In this document: one piece after another, positions 34,749 through 44,166 of the stretch
Position numbering within the stretch: the first letter of the stretch is position 1
Layout of the letters: every line of letters starts with the position of its first letter
From: CAYQNU01 sp964419055
GTDB taxonomy: Bacteria > Bacteroidota > Bacteroidia > Flavobacteriales_D > Parvicellaceae
Assembly (NCBI GenBank): GCA_964419055.1
Contig: CAYQNU010000001.1
Span: forward strand, 1 to 64,000
Direction of reading: 5' to 3'
DNA length: 64,000 bases
Notes under the pieces: generated by a model
Told to the model about the DNA's origin: nothing
The model's database searches: none
Seen by the model: only the letters and a program-made list of their open reading frames with translations
Program-made: the position numbers and the translations under genes

Positions 34749-37658
34749 ATTAAAATTATTTTTTTCATAGTAGTTATTCTTTTGTGCAACCTAAATTTGA
34801 CTAATTTAACTGCTCAACATCCCTATTTTTATACCATTAATGATGAAAATGGATTGCCCTCCAATGAAGTGTATCAAGTGCTTCAAGATGATTTTGGATA
34901 CATTTGGATAGGATGTGATGCTGGATTGTATCGTTATGATGGTTTTCAATTTAAACACTATTATAACAGCAAACAAAATGGGCGAGCCATTTCATTTTTG
35001 CAATTAGACTCACAACAACGTATTTGGTGTAAAAACTTTTATGGACAATTGTATCGAGTTGAAGGAGATTCGTTAACATTGCAGTACAGAGAAGCCACAT
35101 CAAAACCTGAAAAGCCTCAATATACGATTGATGAAAACAATGTGTGTTGGTTAGTTGATGCAACCCATTTAATCGCATTGAAAAAAAATGGGACAGAACA
35201 AGAGGTCCTAAAATTAGTTTCCTTAGGAATTACTAATGAGGTAATAGCTTTAAAGTATCACGCTTCTAACATCTATTTATTAACCGATGAATTGGAATTA
35301 TACTCTTTCGAAATTGCAACAAAAAAGTCTAACAAAATAAATGGAATAAGTAAACCTACAAATACAAAACAAAGTGCGAAATTGATTATCCATAAAAATA
35401 GCTTGTATGCGAGTATTAAATATGAGAACAATAAATCAAAAATATTTCAACTAAAAAATAATAATCTTGAACTTTTATACCAAATACCCACAGTTGACAA
35501 TAATTTTAGGATATATGATACGTATTCAGACAAAAACCATATTTGGATAGCAACCTCTCACGGTGCATTTCAAATGATTAATGACTCCACGTTATCCACT
35601 TGTTATTTCCCAAATAAAAAAATAAGCACTCTTTTTAAAGATCGAGAAGGCCAGTATTGGTTTACTAATTTACACGAAGGAATTCACATTGTTCCTAATA
35701 TAGAAGTGAATGTTTATAATTCTACCAATAGCAATTTGGGTGAAAACAATATAAATTTTATTAAATCAATTGACAACCTAGATGTCTGGATAGGTTCATC
35801 CTTAGGTAATCTTTACAGACTTCAACAACAAAAAAAGGAGATACGTACACAATATGCCAATGAGACAGAAAACTTCATCAATGTTAAGGCTATTAAAAAC
35901 TATAAAAATTATTTAATTATTTCTAGAGGAAGGTTTTGTATCGTAGATACCTTGAGTAATAAACAATTTTTCCCTAAACTTTCTAATGTTAGAGATTTTG
36001 AAATAGTAGATGATACCGTTTATCTTGTTTTTCCAGAATTTATTGCTAAAGTTTCATTCTCTAATTTAATTTCAACAAATGAGTTATCCTATGAAAAAAT
36101 TCGAGATAAAGGAGGTAAATTCATCGAGTATAATCCGATTTACAAAATTTTGTATTTGAGCATAAGCGAAGGTACATTTACCTATAATTTGGAAACACAT
36201 AAATGGAACGAACTACACTTATACAATCAACCTATTTATGCTACTCAACTGCAAAATTATGACAGTATTTGTTGGATTGGGACCTTATCTAATGGTGTTA
36301 TTGGTTTTAAAAATGAACAAATTGTTAAAGTATTCACTATTGAAAATGGGTTAAAAGAAAATACCGTCAAAAGTATAAATGCTAACGCTTCTTTTTTATG
36401 GGTTGCCACTGATAATTATCTTCATAAAATTAACTTATCGAATAATGAATTTTCATACTACGATGCTACTCACGGCATATACCCTAAAGACATTAATGCG
36501 ATTGAGATTATTGGCCAAAATATTTACTTAGCTACTAACAAAGGATTGGTATTCTTCCCAAAAGAAATGAATTGGGAAAATAAAGCCAAACCTTCCTTAA
36601 AAATCATTTCATTATCATTAAATAACGAACCTATAAGCTATACAAATACATTATTATTGGAACATGACTTTTCAAATTTAAAAATCAACTTCAGTTCCAC
36701 AGCTTTCAAAAGTAAGGGCAAATTTCAATATGCGTATCGGATATATGAATTAGACAGTACCTATTTTTATGTAAACGGAAATACCCCTTATGCATTATTC
36801 TCTTCTATACCCCCTGGAAGATATACTTTTCAAGTAAAAGCCATAAACGAATCTGGGACTGAAAGCGATGTCGTAAATTTAACCATTGAAGTCAGTGAAC
36901 CCTATTATCAAAAAGGATGGTTTTATTTGCTGGTTCTAATAACAATGGCATTTCTTTTTTGGGTTGTATTCTATTTTAGAGTTCGATTTATACGCAACAA
37001 GGCGGAACTGCGCAACAAAATGATTTCGTCACAATTAACGGCACTTAAATCTCAAATGAATCCTCATTTCATGTTTAACACGTTGAATTCATTACAGGAT
37101 TTAATTTTGAAAAACGACATTAAATCTACCAATTACTATTTGAGTAAGTATGGTATGTTAATGCGCAGAATTTTGGAATATTCTGAAAAAAACACCATCC
37201 TTTTATCAGAAGAAATTGAACTCATTGACACGTATTTGCAACTTGAAAAACTGCGTTTTGGAGACGATTTCATTTTTGAAATTAACGTTGAAGTGAACAT
37301 GAATACCGATCAAATAGATGTGCCTCCAATGATTTTACAACCGTTTATTGAAAACGCAATCAAACACGGGTTGCTTCATAAAAAAGGACCTAAAAAATTG
37401 ACCCTACATTTTTCCATTTCAAACCAGTTAATTTGCCAAATTGAAGATAACGGTGTTGGCAGAAAAAAATCAGCCGAAATAAATAGTAAGTTTAAATCTA
37501 AGCATCAATCTTTTGCTACACAGGCCACCGAAAAACGAATAGAATTGCTCAATGTACATTCCAATACTACATTTTCATTCGAAATTATTGATATAGAGGA
37601 AAATGGATTTGCTCTAGGAACCGTGGTCATCATAAAAATACCCTTGGATTCAAAATAG
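34749..37658 (+). CDS. Propeller-type LytS-like sensor histidine kinase
   Basis: This is a sensor kinase of about 969 residues. The periplasmic part is built of two-component-regulator propeller repeats (GLPSNEVYQVLQDDFGYIWIG and similar) and a Y_Y_Y domain. One membrane helix follows (WFYLLVLITMAFLFWVVFYF), then a LytS-type His_kinase domain with MNPHFMFNTL and the N-box FIENAIKHGL. No ATG or GTG gives a signal peptide. An ATT at 34749 opens MKIIFFIVVILLC, an ideal one, whereas the TTG at 34782 would cut it away. The LytTR regulator at 39179 is its likely partner, with an unknown secreted protein between them. Confidence 0.85.
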   Translation: MKIIFFIVVILLCNLNLTNLTAQHPYFYTINDENGLPSNEVYQVLQDDFGYIWIGCDAGLYRYDGFQFKHYYNSKQNGRAISFLQLDSQQRIWCKNFYGQLYRVEGDSLTLQYREATSKPEKPQYTIDENNVCWLVDATHLIALKKNGTEQEVLKLVSLGITNEVIALKYHASNIYLLTDELELYSFEIATKKSNKINGISKPTNTKQSAKLIIHKNSLYASIKYENNKSKIFQLKNNNLELLYQIPTVDNNFRIYDTYSDKNHIWIATSHGAFQMINDSTLSTCYFPNKKISTLFKDREGQYWFTNLHEGIHIVPNIEVNVYNSTNSNLGENNINFIKSIDNLDVWIGSSLGNLYRLQQQKKEIRTQYANETENFINVKAIKNYKNYLIISRGRFCIVDTLSNKQFFPKLSNVRDFEIVDDTVYLVFPEFIAKVSFSNLISTNELSYEKIRDKGGKFIEYNPIYKILYLSISEGTFTYNLETHKWNELHLYNQPIYATQLQNYDSICWIGTLSNGVIGFKNEQIVKVFTIENGLKENTVKSINANASFLWVATDNYLHKINLSNNEFSYYDATHGIYPKDINAIEIIGQNIYLATNKGLVFFPKEMNWENKAKPSLKIISLSLNNEPISYTNTLLLEHDFSNLKINFSSTAFKSKGKFQYAYRIYELDSTYFYVNGNTPYALFSSIPPGRYTFQVKAINESGTESDVVNLTIEVSEPYYQKGWFYLLVLITMAFLFWVVFYFRVRFIRNKAELRNKMISSQLTALKSQMNPHFMFNTLNSLQDLILKNDIKSTNYYLSKYGMLMRRILEYSEKNTILLSEEIELIDTYLQLEKLRFGDDFIFEINVEVNMNTDQIDVPPMILQPFIENAIKHGLLHKKGPKKLTLHFSISNQLICQIEDNGVGRKKSAEINSKFKSKHQSFATQATEKRIELLNVHSNTTFSFEIIDIEENGFALGTVVIIKIPLDSK

Positions 37659-37689
37659 AAATTGCATTTTTCAAATTTTAAGGGATTTT

Positions 37690-37727
37690 GCCTTTTATGA
37701 ACTCATACTTACGATTGGTGAATTGAA
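37690..37727. promoter_or_regulatory. Candidate LytTR operator before the secreted-protein gene
   Basis: ACGATTGGTGAATTGAA (37711-37727) matches the direct-repeat word at 39953 in 15 of 17 positions. A weaker half-site (10 of 17) lies exactly 21 bp upstream at 37690. Paired direct repeats about two helical turns apart are how LytTR regulators bind. The LytTR gene is in the same cluster. Confidence 0.5.
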
Positions 37728-37789
37728 CCCTTATAGGCATATTTGTATTCGTTTAATTTGTTGCCTATTAATTCAAATAATCATTAATT

Positions 37790-39148
37790 ATGAAAGCAAC
37801 CATTTTATTATCCATTTTATTAATTTTTGTAACTCAAGCAACATTAGCTCAAAAATTAAAAGACAAATTGAATCAAGTAACAGGAAAGGAATCCCCCGAA
37901 GGAACAGAGAGTAAAGAGTCAGGCGTAGTGTCAAATGCCAATCAATTTGATGAAGCTAAAAAATTTCTTGCAGGTGAAGCTCGTGTTTATATGACCACAA
38001 ATGCTACTGGAGATTGGATAGCAGCAATGGATAAAAAATCCTATACGGAACAATTCTATAACGCTATTAAGTCAGATAATACAGGTAAAGTAATTGAGGC
38101 CTCAGGATATTTCCCAAATGACGACACGAATCCATTGTTTTTTGAACAAAATAATAAAAGTGACTATGTATTGATCTTTTTAAATAATGTAGCCTATAAA
38201 TGCAAAATGAATATAACTAACGGTGAAGTTACTGAAATTACTCATATATATGCAACTCGTAAAATGGCATTAAAAAACAATAACGCTGCTTTACTTGCAG
38301 ATCTTACCAATTACATAAAAGCAAATAGAAGCTGGTATGATGATAAAATTAAAGCGCAAGCAGATGCTGCAAATAAAGCACAAGAAGAAACAAAAAAAGC
38401 AGAGTCTATAGAAGGATTGGAAGTTACAGCTATTAAAATTATTTTTAACAATAATGCTACTGAAATTAAATACAATCAGACTATAAGCTTTAGTATTGAA
38501 GCAACTATCAAAGATGGCACTAAACGAATAACTCCTGGAGGTTCAAAATATGCAAGTGCATACAAATTTGAAATTTCTGGAGCTGAATCAAGAATTTTAA
38601 ATGGAGGGTCAATTTTTCAAAATTATATTTATGTCCCAAATGATGTCATTACATTAACGGCTACATTAATTTCAAATCCAAAAATAACAACAAAAGCAAG
38701 TTTAAACATGATTCACGATGCGGTTGTATTTACAGGTGATAAATTTTCTTTTGGGGCAAAACACACTACTTCAAATTGGAACAAAGCTCCTGACACACGA
38801 GTTGAAATTAAAAAAGTAAAAAATACGTTGACAAACGGAGATATGATTGCCTATAAGATTTATTTTGGAAGTGCAACGGAACCAAATTATGCTTTTAAAG
38901 TATCCGAAAAAGAATACGTTAAAGTACATGCTGATGCAACTTCCTCTACAACGGGTTCATACGTAAACGCAAATGAAAAAGGATATGATGCAGGTAATAT
39001 TAAAATAATTATGGATCCTTCTGTTCCTGAAAGCATTAACTTTGTAACGTCAGCTAAAGGTGGTGTAAAAAAAGGTTCAAATGGATCTAGTGGAATGATG
39101 GGATCTGATGGGAAAATTGAAACTGTAAAAACAAAAGTTAGTTGGTAA
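37790..39148 (+). CDS. Secreted protein of unknown function within a two-component locus
   Basis: The 452-residue protein has a signal peptide (ending LAQ) and no lipobox. Its first 180 residues form one region that includes ATGDWIAAMDKKS. A predicted beta-rich part with KIIFNNNATEIKYNQ follows, and the tail is glycine/serine-rich (GSNGSSGMMGSDG). I do not recognise a family. It lies between the sensor kinase and its likely LytTR regulator and carries a candidate operator, so it may be an autoregulated target or a ligand/accessory of the sensor. Both are guesses. Confidence 0.6.
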   Translation: MKATILLSILLIFVTQATLAQKLKDKLNQVTGKESPEGTESKESGVVSNANQFDEAKKFLAGEARVYMTTNATGDWIAAMDKKSYTEQFYNAIKSDNTGKVIEASGYFPNDDTNPLFFEQNNKSDYVLIFLNNVAYKCKMNITNGEVTEITHIYATRKMALKNNNAALLADLTNYIKANRSWYDDKIKAQADAANKAQEETKKAESIEGLEVTAIKIIFNNNATEIKYNQTISFSIEATIKDGTKRITPGGSKYASAYKFEISGAESRILNGGSIFQNYIYVPNDVITLTATLISNPKITTKASLNMIHDAVVFTGDKFSFGAKHTTSNWNKAPDTRVEIKKVKNTLTNGDMIAYKIYFGSATEPNYAFKVSEKEYVKVHADATSSTTGSYVNANEKGYDAGNIKIIMDPSVPESINFVTSAKGGVKKGSNGSSGMMGSDGKIETVKTKVSW

Positions 39149-39178
39149 TTCTCTTGGAAATAACCAACTTTGCCAAAC

Positions 39179-39940
39179 GTGGAAAAAATACAAGCCATTA
39201 TAATAGATGATGAAGAAAGAGCCAGAAATGCTCTTTCTTCTTTATTGCGTGAATATTGTCCCGATATTGAAGTGATAACCACTTGTAGCAATGTTCCAGA
39301 TGGTGTTTTGGCTATTAACAAACATCAACCACAAGTCGTTTTTTTGGATATTGAAATGCCCGAGTATAGTGGGTTTGAATTACTTGATTTTATTAAAGAT
39401 GTAACATTCGAAATTATTTTTGTTACGGCCTACAGCCAATATGCCATTAAAGCATTTGAAGTTTCCGCAACTGATTACATACTCAAACCCGTTGATATAG
39501 ATGCGTTGCAAAAGGCAGTTGAGAAAATCAAACTAAATCAACAAAATTCTTCTCTCAACAAAAGATTAGAATTATTAAGAGAAGCCTTTACCAATGATGA
39601 AATAAGCAAAATAGCTTTACCGATGGCCGATGGTCTTCTATTTATTGAAGTCAAAGATATAATATTACTGGAAGCTGATGGAGCATACACGTATGTGTAT
39701 TTAAAAAATGGTTCCAAAATATTAGTGAGTAAAAAATTAAAGTTTTTTGAGCTATTATTAAATTCAAGACCTTTGTTTTTCAGACCTCATCGTTCATATA
39801 TTATCAACATTAATTGCATCAAAAACTACAATAGAGGTGAAAATCAATTGATAATGGACAATCAGCACCTTGTTACCATATCAAGAGATATGAAATCCGA
39901 ATTTGAATCTCTATTGAAAGACTTGAAATTGTTATACTAA
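39179..39940 (+). CDS. LytTR-family response regulator
   Basis: The response regulator of about 253 residues has a receiver domain with the acidic pair IIIDDEE, the phospho-acceptor aspartate in VVFLDIEMP (residue 57 from this start) and KPVD. A C-terminal LytTR DNA-binding domain follows (FIEVKDIILLEADGAYTYVYL, FFRPHRSYIINI). It should receive phosphate from the LytS-like kinase at 34.7 kb. There is no ATG; GTG at 39179 gives MEKIQAIIIDDEE, and a TTG at 39170 is the alternative. Candidate target repeats lie directly downstream at 39953-39990. Confidence 0.9.
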   Translation: MEKIQAIIIDDEERARNALSSLLREYCPDIEVITTCSNVPDGVLAINKHQPQVVFLDIEMPEYSGFELLDFIKDVTFEIIFVTAYSQYAIKAFEVSATDYILKPVDIDALQKAVEKIKLNQQNSSLNKRLELLREAFTNDEISKIALPMADGLLFIEVKDIILLEADGAYTYVYLKNGSKILVSKKLKFFELLLNSRPLFFRPHRSYIININCIKNYNRGENQLIMDNQHLVTISRDMKSEFESLLKDLKLLY

Positions 39941-39952
39941 CCCACTTCATTT

Positions 39953-39990
39953 ACGATTCGTGAATTCAAAGCAACGGTTCGTGAATTCAA
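39953..39990. promoter_or_regulatory. Candidate LytTR operator: 17-bp direct repeats, 21-bp period
   Basis: ACGATTCGTGAATTCAA (39953-39969) and ACGGTTCGTGAATTCAA (39974-39990) differ at one base and start 21 bp apart. They lie upstream of the leucine-rich T9SS gene and downstream of the LytTR gene. A related pair sits at 37690-37727. I saw no further copies in the window. Confidence 0.6.
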
Positions 39991-40048
39991 TGTATAAATG
40001 TAGTTTAATTTTTTTCATTTTTAAACTCTAATTTAAAAATGAAAATTT

Positions 40049-41254
40049 ATGAAAAAATCAATACTCATCATTTCAACATTACTTTTTACAGGGTATACAA
40101 TCGCACAAAATGTGACTATTCCAGATGCTAACTTTAAAGCCTATTTATTAGGAAATACATCCATAAACACTAATTCAGATTCAGAAATTCAAGTGTCCGA
40201 AGCAATTAATTTTAGCGGTTACATTAATTGCCCAAATCAAAATATTAGTGATCTTACAGGGATTGAAGCTTTCATAAATATTGAAGGACTTACTTGCAAT
40301 GACAACAATCTGACATCATTGAATTTAAGTTTTAATTTAAATCTTGTTCAAGTGATTTGTCGTAATAATCTACTCACATCACTGAATTTAGGCAACAACA
40401 CTACAATTATTAATCTTTTCACTGAAAATAATCAGTTGGCATCCATAGATGTGAGTTCATGTGTAGCATTAAATAGCTTCGAATGTAACAGCAACCAAAT
40501 CACTAATTTGGACCTGAGTAATAACTTGAATTTATTAAATTTACGTTGCTCGTATAATCAACTAATAAGTTTGAATTTAGGCGGCAACACTTCTCTGCAT
40601 ACACTTATTGTTGATGATAATCCTATTTCATCCCTTAATGTATTAAATAATACTGGTTTATCCAGCTTGTGGTTCTCAAACACAGGAATTACTTCACTTG
40701 ATTTAAGTCCTCTAAACAATTTAGTTACTCTAAATTGTTCAGGCACACCCATAACAGAATTAGATCTTTCAGATAACACACAATTGACTGAAGTATATTG
40801 TTTTGATACACCATTACAATCTTTAAATCTTGCCAATGGAAACAATAATAATCTTAATTATTTGTGGATTCACAATAATCCTGAATTAGTATGCGTTGAG
40901 GTAGATGATGAATTCTACAGTAACACCAATTGGGTAAGTGGTTTGCAAATAAATGAAGATCCGTTTATTTTTGACGCTTCATTAGTTTTTAGTGAAGACT
41001 GTGCTTCTATTATGACAATTGCTGAAAAAGAGGTTTCTCCAATCATTTCCCTATTCCCTAATCCTACTAGTTCAGAAATAAACATAACTACCAGTAAATT
41101 TGCAGAAATTGCCATTTTAGCTGTAACGGGTCAAGAAATTATCAAATGTACTGTTAATGGATCAAAAACGTTAGACATTTCAAATCTTGAATCAGGAGTT
41201 TATTTTATTAAAGACTTAAATTCATCATCTATTTACAAGTTTATTAAAGAATAA
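40049..41254 (+). CDS. Leucine-rich repeat T9SS surface protein
   Basis: The 401-residue secreted protein has a signal peptide (ending IAQ) and opens NVTIPDANFKAYLLGN, a common Bacteroidota start. It contains about ten short leucine-rich repeats of roughly 21 residues (LTSLNLSFNLNLVQV, LTSLNLGNNTTI and so on). The C-terminal T9SS type A sorting domain shows LFPNPTSSEINI and ESGVYFI. It probably binds proteins or surfaces. Its promoter region carries the strongest pair of candidate LytTR repeats, which makes it a likely output of the adjacent two-component system. Confidence 0.85.
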   Translation: MKKSILIISTLLFTGYTIAQNVTIPDANFKAYLLGNTSINTNSDSEIQVSEAINFSGYINCPNQNISDLTGIEAFINIEGLTCNDNNLTSLNLSFNLNLVQVICRNNLLTSLNLGNNTTIINLFTENNQLASIDVSSCVALNSFECNSNQITNLDLSNNLNLLNLRCSYNQLISLNLGGNTSLHTLIVDDNPISSLNVLNNTGLSSLWFSNTGITSLDLSPLNNLVTLNCSGTPITELDLSDNTQLTEVYCFDTPLQSLNLANGNNNNLNYLWIHNNPELVCVEVDDEFYSNTNWVSGLQINEDPFIFDASLVFSEDCASIMTIAEKEVSPIISLFPNPTSSEINITTSKFAEIAILAVTGQEIIKCTVNGSKTLDISNLESGVYFIKDLNSSSIYKFIKE

Positions 41255-41280
41255 GTTCTACCTCTTTTTTCATAGAAGCA

Positions 41281-41310
41281 GGCCCGTTCTTACTTTATGT
41301 AAGGCGGGTC
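41281..41310 (+). terminator. Intrinsic terminator after the leucine-rich gene
   Basis: GGCCCGTTCTTAC pairs with GTAAGGCGGGTC (one bulged T, two G-T pairs) around a TTTAT loop, followed by TTATTTTTTA. Confidence 0.8.
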
Positions 41311-41391
41311 TTATTTTTTAGATAAATTCTAAATTCAATAGTTAAGGTAAAACTTAAGTTTAATTGTCTTAAATTGCACAAAAAATGAAGT

Positions 41392-41916
41392 ATGCCTTTC
41401 AACAAACTTGATGATTCTGCAGCTGGAAAAATTAGACCTCGTTTTAAGTTGACATCACCTGTTGATAAAGATGAGGTCATGGAACTCATCTATTCTCATG
41501 CCAAAGAAGACAAGACCATTGGACTACAAAAACAAGGCAGAAGTTTGCGATTAAGCATACCTAAACATGCACAACATACATGGTCACCCGTATTGACGTT
41601 GTCATTCGACAAAGAAAAAAATAACACCCTAATTAGAGGACTCATTGGACCATCTGAAATGGTATGGCAGGTGATTATGCTATTTTATATTGCTTTTTCT
41701 ATTTTGGGTTTTTTTGGATCTATTTTCGCCATGGTAAAATGGCAGTTGAATGGAACACTTGGTTATTTAATTATTCTTCCTATTACCATTGTCATTCTTT
41801 TTTCCATTTTTTTTATCAGTAAAGCAGGAGCTGTAAAAGCACACACCGAAACGCTTCATTTGCTACGTTTTTTAAGAAAAGCTGTTGATTCTATTGAGTG
41901 CGAACGAATAGATTAA
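41392..41916 (+). CDS. Small membrane protein of unknown function
   Basis: The 174-residue protein has a soluble N-terminal half (about 1-90) and two adjacent transmembrane helices (about 92-115 and 120-143, with FYIAFSILGFFGSIFAMV and IILPITIVILFSIFFI), then a short basic tail. I recognise no family. It follows a strong terminator, so it is transcribed independently of the leucine-rich gene. The WG-repeat gene begins 48 bp downstream on the same strand. Confidence 0.55.
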   Translation: MPFNKLDDSAAGKIRPRFKLTSPVDKDEVMELIYSHAKEDKTIGLQKQGRSLRLSIPKHAQHTWSPVLTLSFDKEKNNTLIRGLIGPSEMVWQVIMLFYIAFSILGFFGSIFAMVKWQLNGTLGYLIILPITIVILFSIFFISKAGAVKAHTETLHLLRFLRKAVDSIECERID

Positions 41917-41964
41917 CGATATACATATAGTTTTTTTTATTATGTTTGTGCAGTTATAGCATCA

Positions 41965-43932
41965 ATGAATCTTCCCATGTTTCAAAAAAGCAGTTTCTTA
42001 TTCCTTTTTATTTTAATTCTTTTTACAAAGAATTATTGTCAATCATTGCGACCCGTTGAAGCGAATGGAAAATGGGGTTATGTTGGAAATGATAACGAAT
42101 GGTTTGTTAAACCAAAATTTGAGCAGGCAAAAACCTTTAGTGAAGGTATGGCACCTGTTAAAATTAAAGGTAAATGGGGATATGTAGGTGAAAGTGGAAA
42201 AGTAGCTATCAAACCAATATATACTAATGTAAGTGCTTTTAGCGAAGGACTGGCTGCTGTAGAAATGATTACACCAAAAGGTCCATTGTGGGGCTATATT
42301 GATTTATTGGGCGTTGTACAGATACCTCCGCAATTTACTAAAGCCGAACTATTTAAGAATAAGCAAGCTTTGGTAGTTGCCCCTGAATTTCAAGTGAGAG
42401 AATATACTTTAATTGATCCTAATGGAACTCGAATATCCCCTCCTTTTATAAAACGAATTCCTACCACTAACAATAACTTCAAACTCATTACATCTATTCC
42501 AAATAGCAAAGACAGTATGTTTTGTTATGTCGATGAAAAAGGCACTTTACTAACTCAATGGTATTTGAATAATTTTTATTTTGGACAATCTAACCAAAAG
42601 GTTTCTTTACCTAGTAAATTAGATAATCCAACTGAACCCAACTTTGAAATTAAAGAAGGATACAAAACAAAATTGTATGCCTATATGGATGAAAAAGGTC
42701 AAATTGTTAGTGAATGGTTTGAAGAAATTGAACCGTTTAAATTTGGTTTTGCTCCAGTCAAAAAGAATAATCGATATGGGTTTATAAACATAAAATTTGA
42801 GATTGTTTGTCCACCTACTTTTATATCTGTAAAATATTTAAATTTAACTCGATATGGAGCGCTTCTAGACAATGATGCCTTTGTGTTAATTGACGAAAAA
42901 GGAACCATACTGAGTCCAAATTTGATGCGGTACGACTATTTTTATGGAAATCGGTTTTTTGGATATTTCAATTTAGTAGAAGGAGGTACCAAAAAAACTA
43001 AAAAAGCGCTTTTTGATGCGAACGGAAAACAACAATCAAATTGGTTTACTGAAATATTTCACTCCAGTAATTATATTACTCGCGGATATGATTTTATGGA
43101 TTATACACTCAAGGGTAAACCAAAACAAACGGGCTATTGGTATAATTACTTTAATGACACTTGCACCGAAATGCTCACTACTTGGCGCTTAAATCATGTG
43201 TATAAATGGCAAACCGAAAATTCAGATTTAGCAGTTGAAGATACCATTTTGCAGCGCTTTCACGCTCCTGGCATTAACTATCCTATTGATAAAGAATTTT
43301 TTAAAAATTTATTCTTTTTTGAGTTTGAACTGGATTTAGTAAAGTCGACTATCCACTTTTCAGGTGGTGATTTTCACGATGGAATGGCACTCGTAAGTGA
43401 GCATAAAATTGGTGAATCACAATTAAAAATGAATGGCATACTCTTTACAACACCCGCCATAAAATATGGATTTATTGATTGGAATGGCAAACAAAACATT
43501 TTGTGTGCTTATGATTACGTTTCTGGTTTTAGTGATGGCAAAGCCATCGTAAGAGAACTTTTTGTAAATGCTGCTGGGAAAACGGAAGCCCGTTTTGGTG
43601 CGATTAATTATTTAGGTAAAGTGATCATCAAACCTCAATTTGAACTTATGGGACAATTCGGAAGTGGATTAGCCCCTGTTTATTCTAAAAAAGAGATGAA
43701 ATGGGGCTTTGTAAATACCAGTGGAAAATTGAGTTTACCCTATCAATTTGATGATGTTCGTCCATACCGTTATGGAATGGCAGCTGTAAAAAAAGGTGGG
43801 AAATGGGGTTTAATAAACACAAAAGGTGAAACCGTATTGGAATTTGAATATAAAAAAGCCCCCAAACCAAAAAGCGAAAAAACCGTTGAAGTGCTTCAAG
43901 ATGGTATTGGATATGAGGTGATTTCTATTTAA
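41965..43932 (+). CDS. WG-repeat secreted protein
   Basis: The 655-residue protein has a signal peptide and many WG repeats (PF14903), with the pattern KWGYV or KWGLI followed by a YxxxxxFSxGxAxV strand. The first are at about residues 31-110 and the last at about 570-640. Such proteins are frequent in Bacteroidota and other bacteria, with no settled function; surface or periplasmic binding is likely. The C-terminus lacks a T9SS sorting domain. A repeat-rich gap of 234 bp follows. Confidence 0.82.
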   Translation: MNLPMFQKSSFLFLFILILFTKNYCQSLRPVEANGKWGYVGNDNEWFVKPKFEQAKTFSEGMAPVKIKGKWGYVGESGKVAIKPIYTNVSAFSEGLAAVEMITPKGPLWGYIDLLGVVQIPPQFTKAELFKNKQALVVAPEFQVREYTLIDPNGTRISPPFIKRIPTTNNNFKLITSIPNSKDSMFCYVDEKGTLLTQWYLNNFYFGQSNQKVSLPSKLDNPTEPNFEIKEGYKTKLYAYMDEKGQIVSEWFEEIEPFKFGFAPVKKNNRYGFINIKFEIVCPPTFISVKYLNLTRYGALLDNDAFVLIDEKGTILSPNLMRYDYFYGNRFFGYFNLVEGGTKKTKKALFDANGKQQSNWFTEIFHSSNYITRGYDFMDYTLKGKPKQTGYWYNYFNDTCTEMLTTWRLNHVYKWQTENSDLAVEDTILQRFHAPGINYPIDKEFFKNLFFFEFELDLVKSTIHFSGGDFHDGMALVSEHKIGESQLKMNGILFTTPAIKYGFIDWNGKQNILCAYDYVSGFSDGKAIVRELFVNAAGKTEARFGAINYLGKVIIKPQFELMGQFGSGLAPVYSKKEMKWGFVNTSGKLSLPYQFDDVRPYRYGMAAVKKGGKWGLINTKGETVLEFEYKKAPKPKSEKTVEVLQDGIGYEVISI

Positions 43933-43970
43933 TGGTTTAAAGTATGAAGTTTGTTGGTTTGAGGTTCAAG

Positions 43971-44002
43971 CAACTGAGTAACCAATCTACTGAATAACTA
44001 TT
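43971..44002. repeat. 16-bp tandem repeat, left block (2 copies)
   Basis: CAACTGAGTAACCAAT (43971-43986) and CTACTGAATAACTATT (43987-44002) are two degenerate copies of the 16-bp word that recurs at 44107-44154. They lie left of the palindrome at 44077. Confidence 0.65.
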
Positions 44003-44076
44003 CCCCGTCCTTCTTGATACAAATTGTAAATTTTGTAAAATCTTTACTAGCGTATAGCTAACAAAATATACAATCC

Positions 44077-44094
44077 TTCCGATAGCTATCGGAA
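44077..44094. repeat. 18-bp perfect palindrome of a recurring family
   Basis: TTCCGATAGCTATCGGAA is a perfect inverted repeat. Its core CCGATAGCYATCGG is shared with the palindrome at 1698-1715. It lies between the two blocks of 16-bp repeats. Confidence 0.75.
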
Positions 44095-44106
44095 CGAAGT
44101 GACTAA

Positions 44107-44154
44107 CAACTGAGTAACCTAACAACTGAATAACCTTCCAACGGAGTAACCTAA
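44107..44154. repeat. 16-bp tandem repeat, right block (3 copies)
   Basis: Three copies in exact 16-bp register: CAACTGAGTAACCTAA, CAACTGAATAACCTTC and CAACGGAGTAACCTAA. There are no spacers, so this is a minisatellite-like array and not a CRISPR. It ends 13 bp before the stop of the EnvC-like gene. Confidence 0.78.
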
Positions 44155-44166
44155 AAACCTTAAGGT

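Noticed and set aside
43971..44154. Possible CRISPR array from repeated 16-mers
   Set aside because: Copies abut without unique spacers, are shorter than CRISPR repeats, and no cas genes are near.
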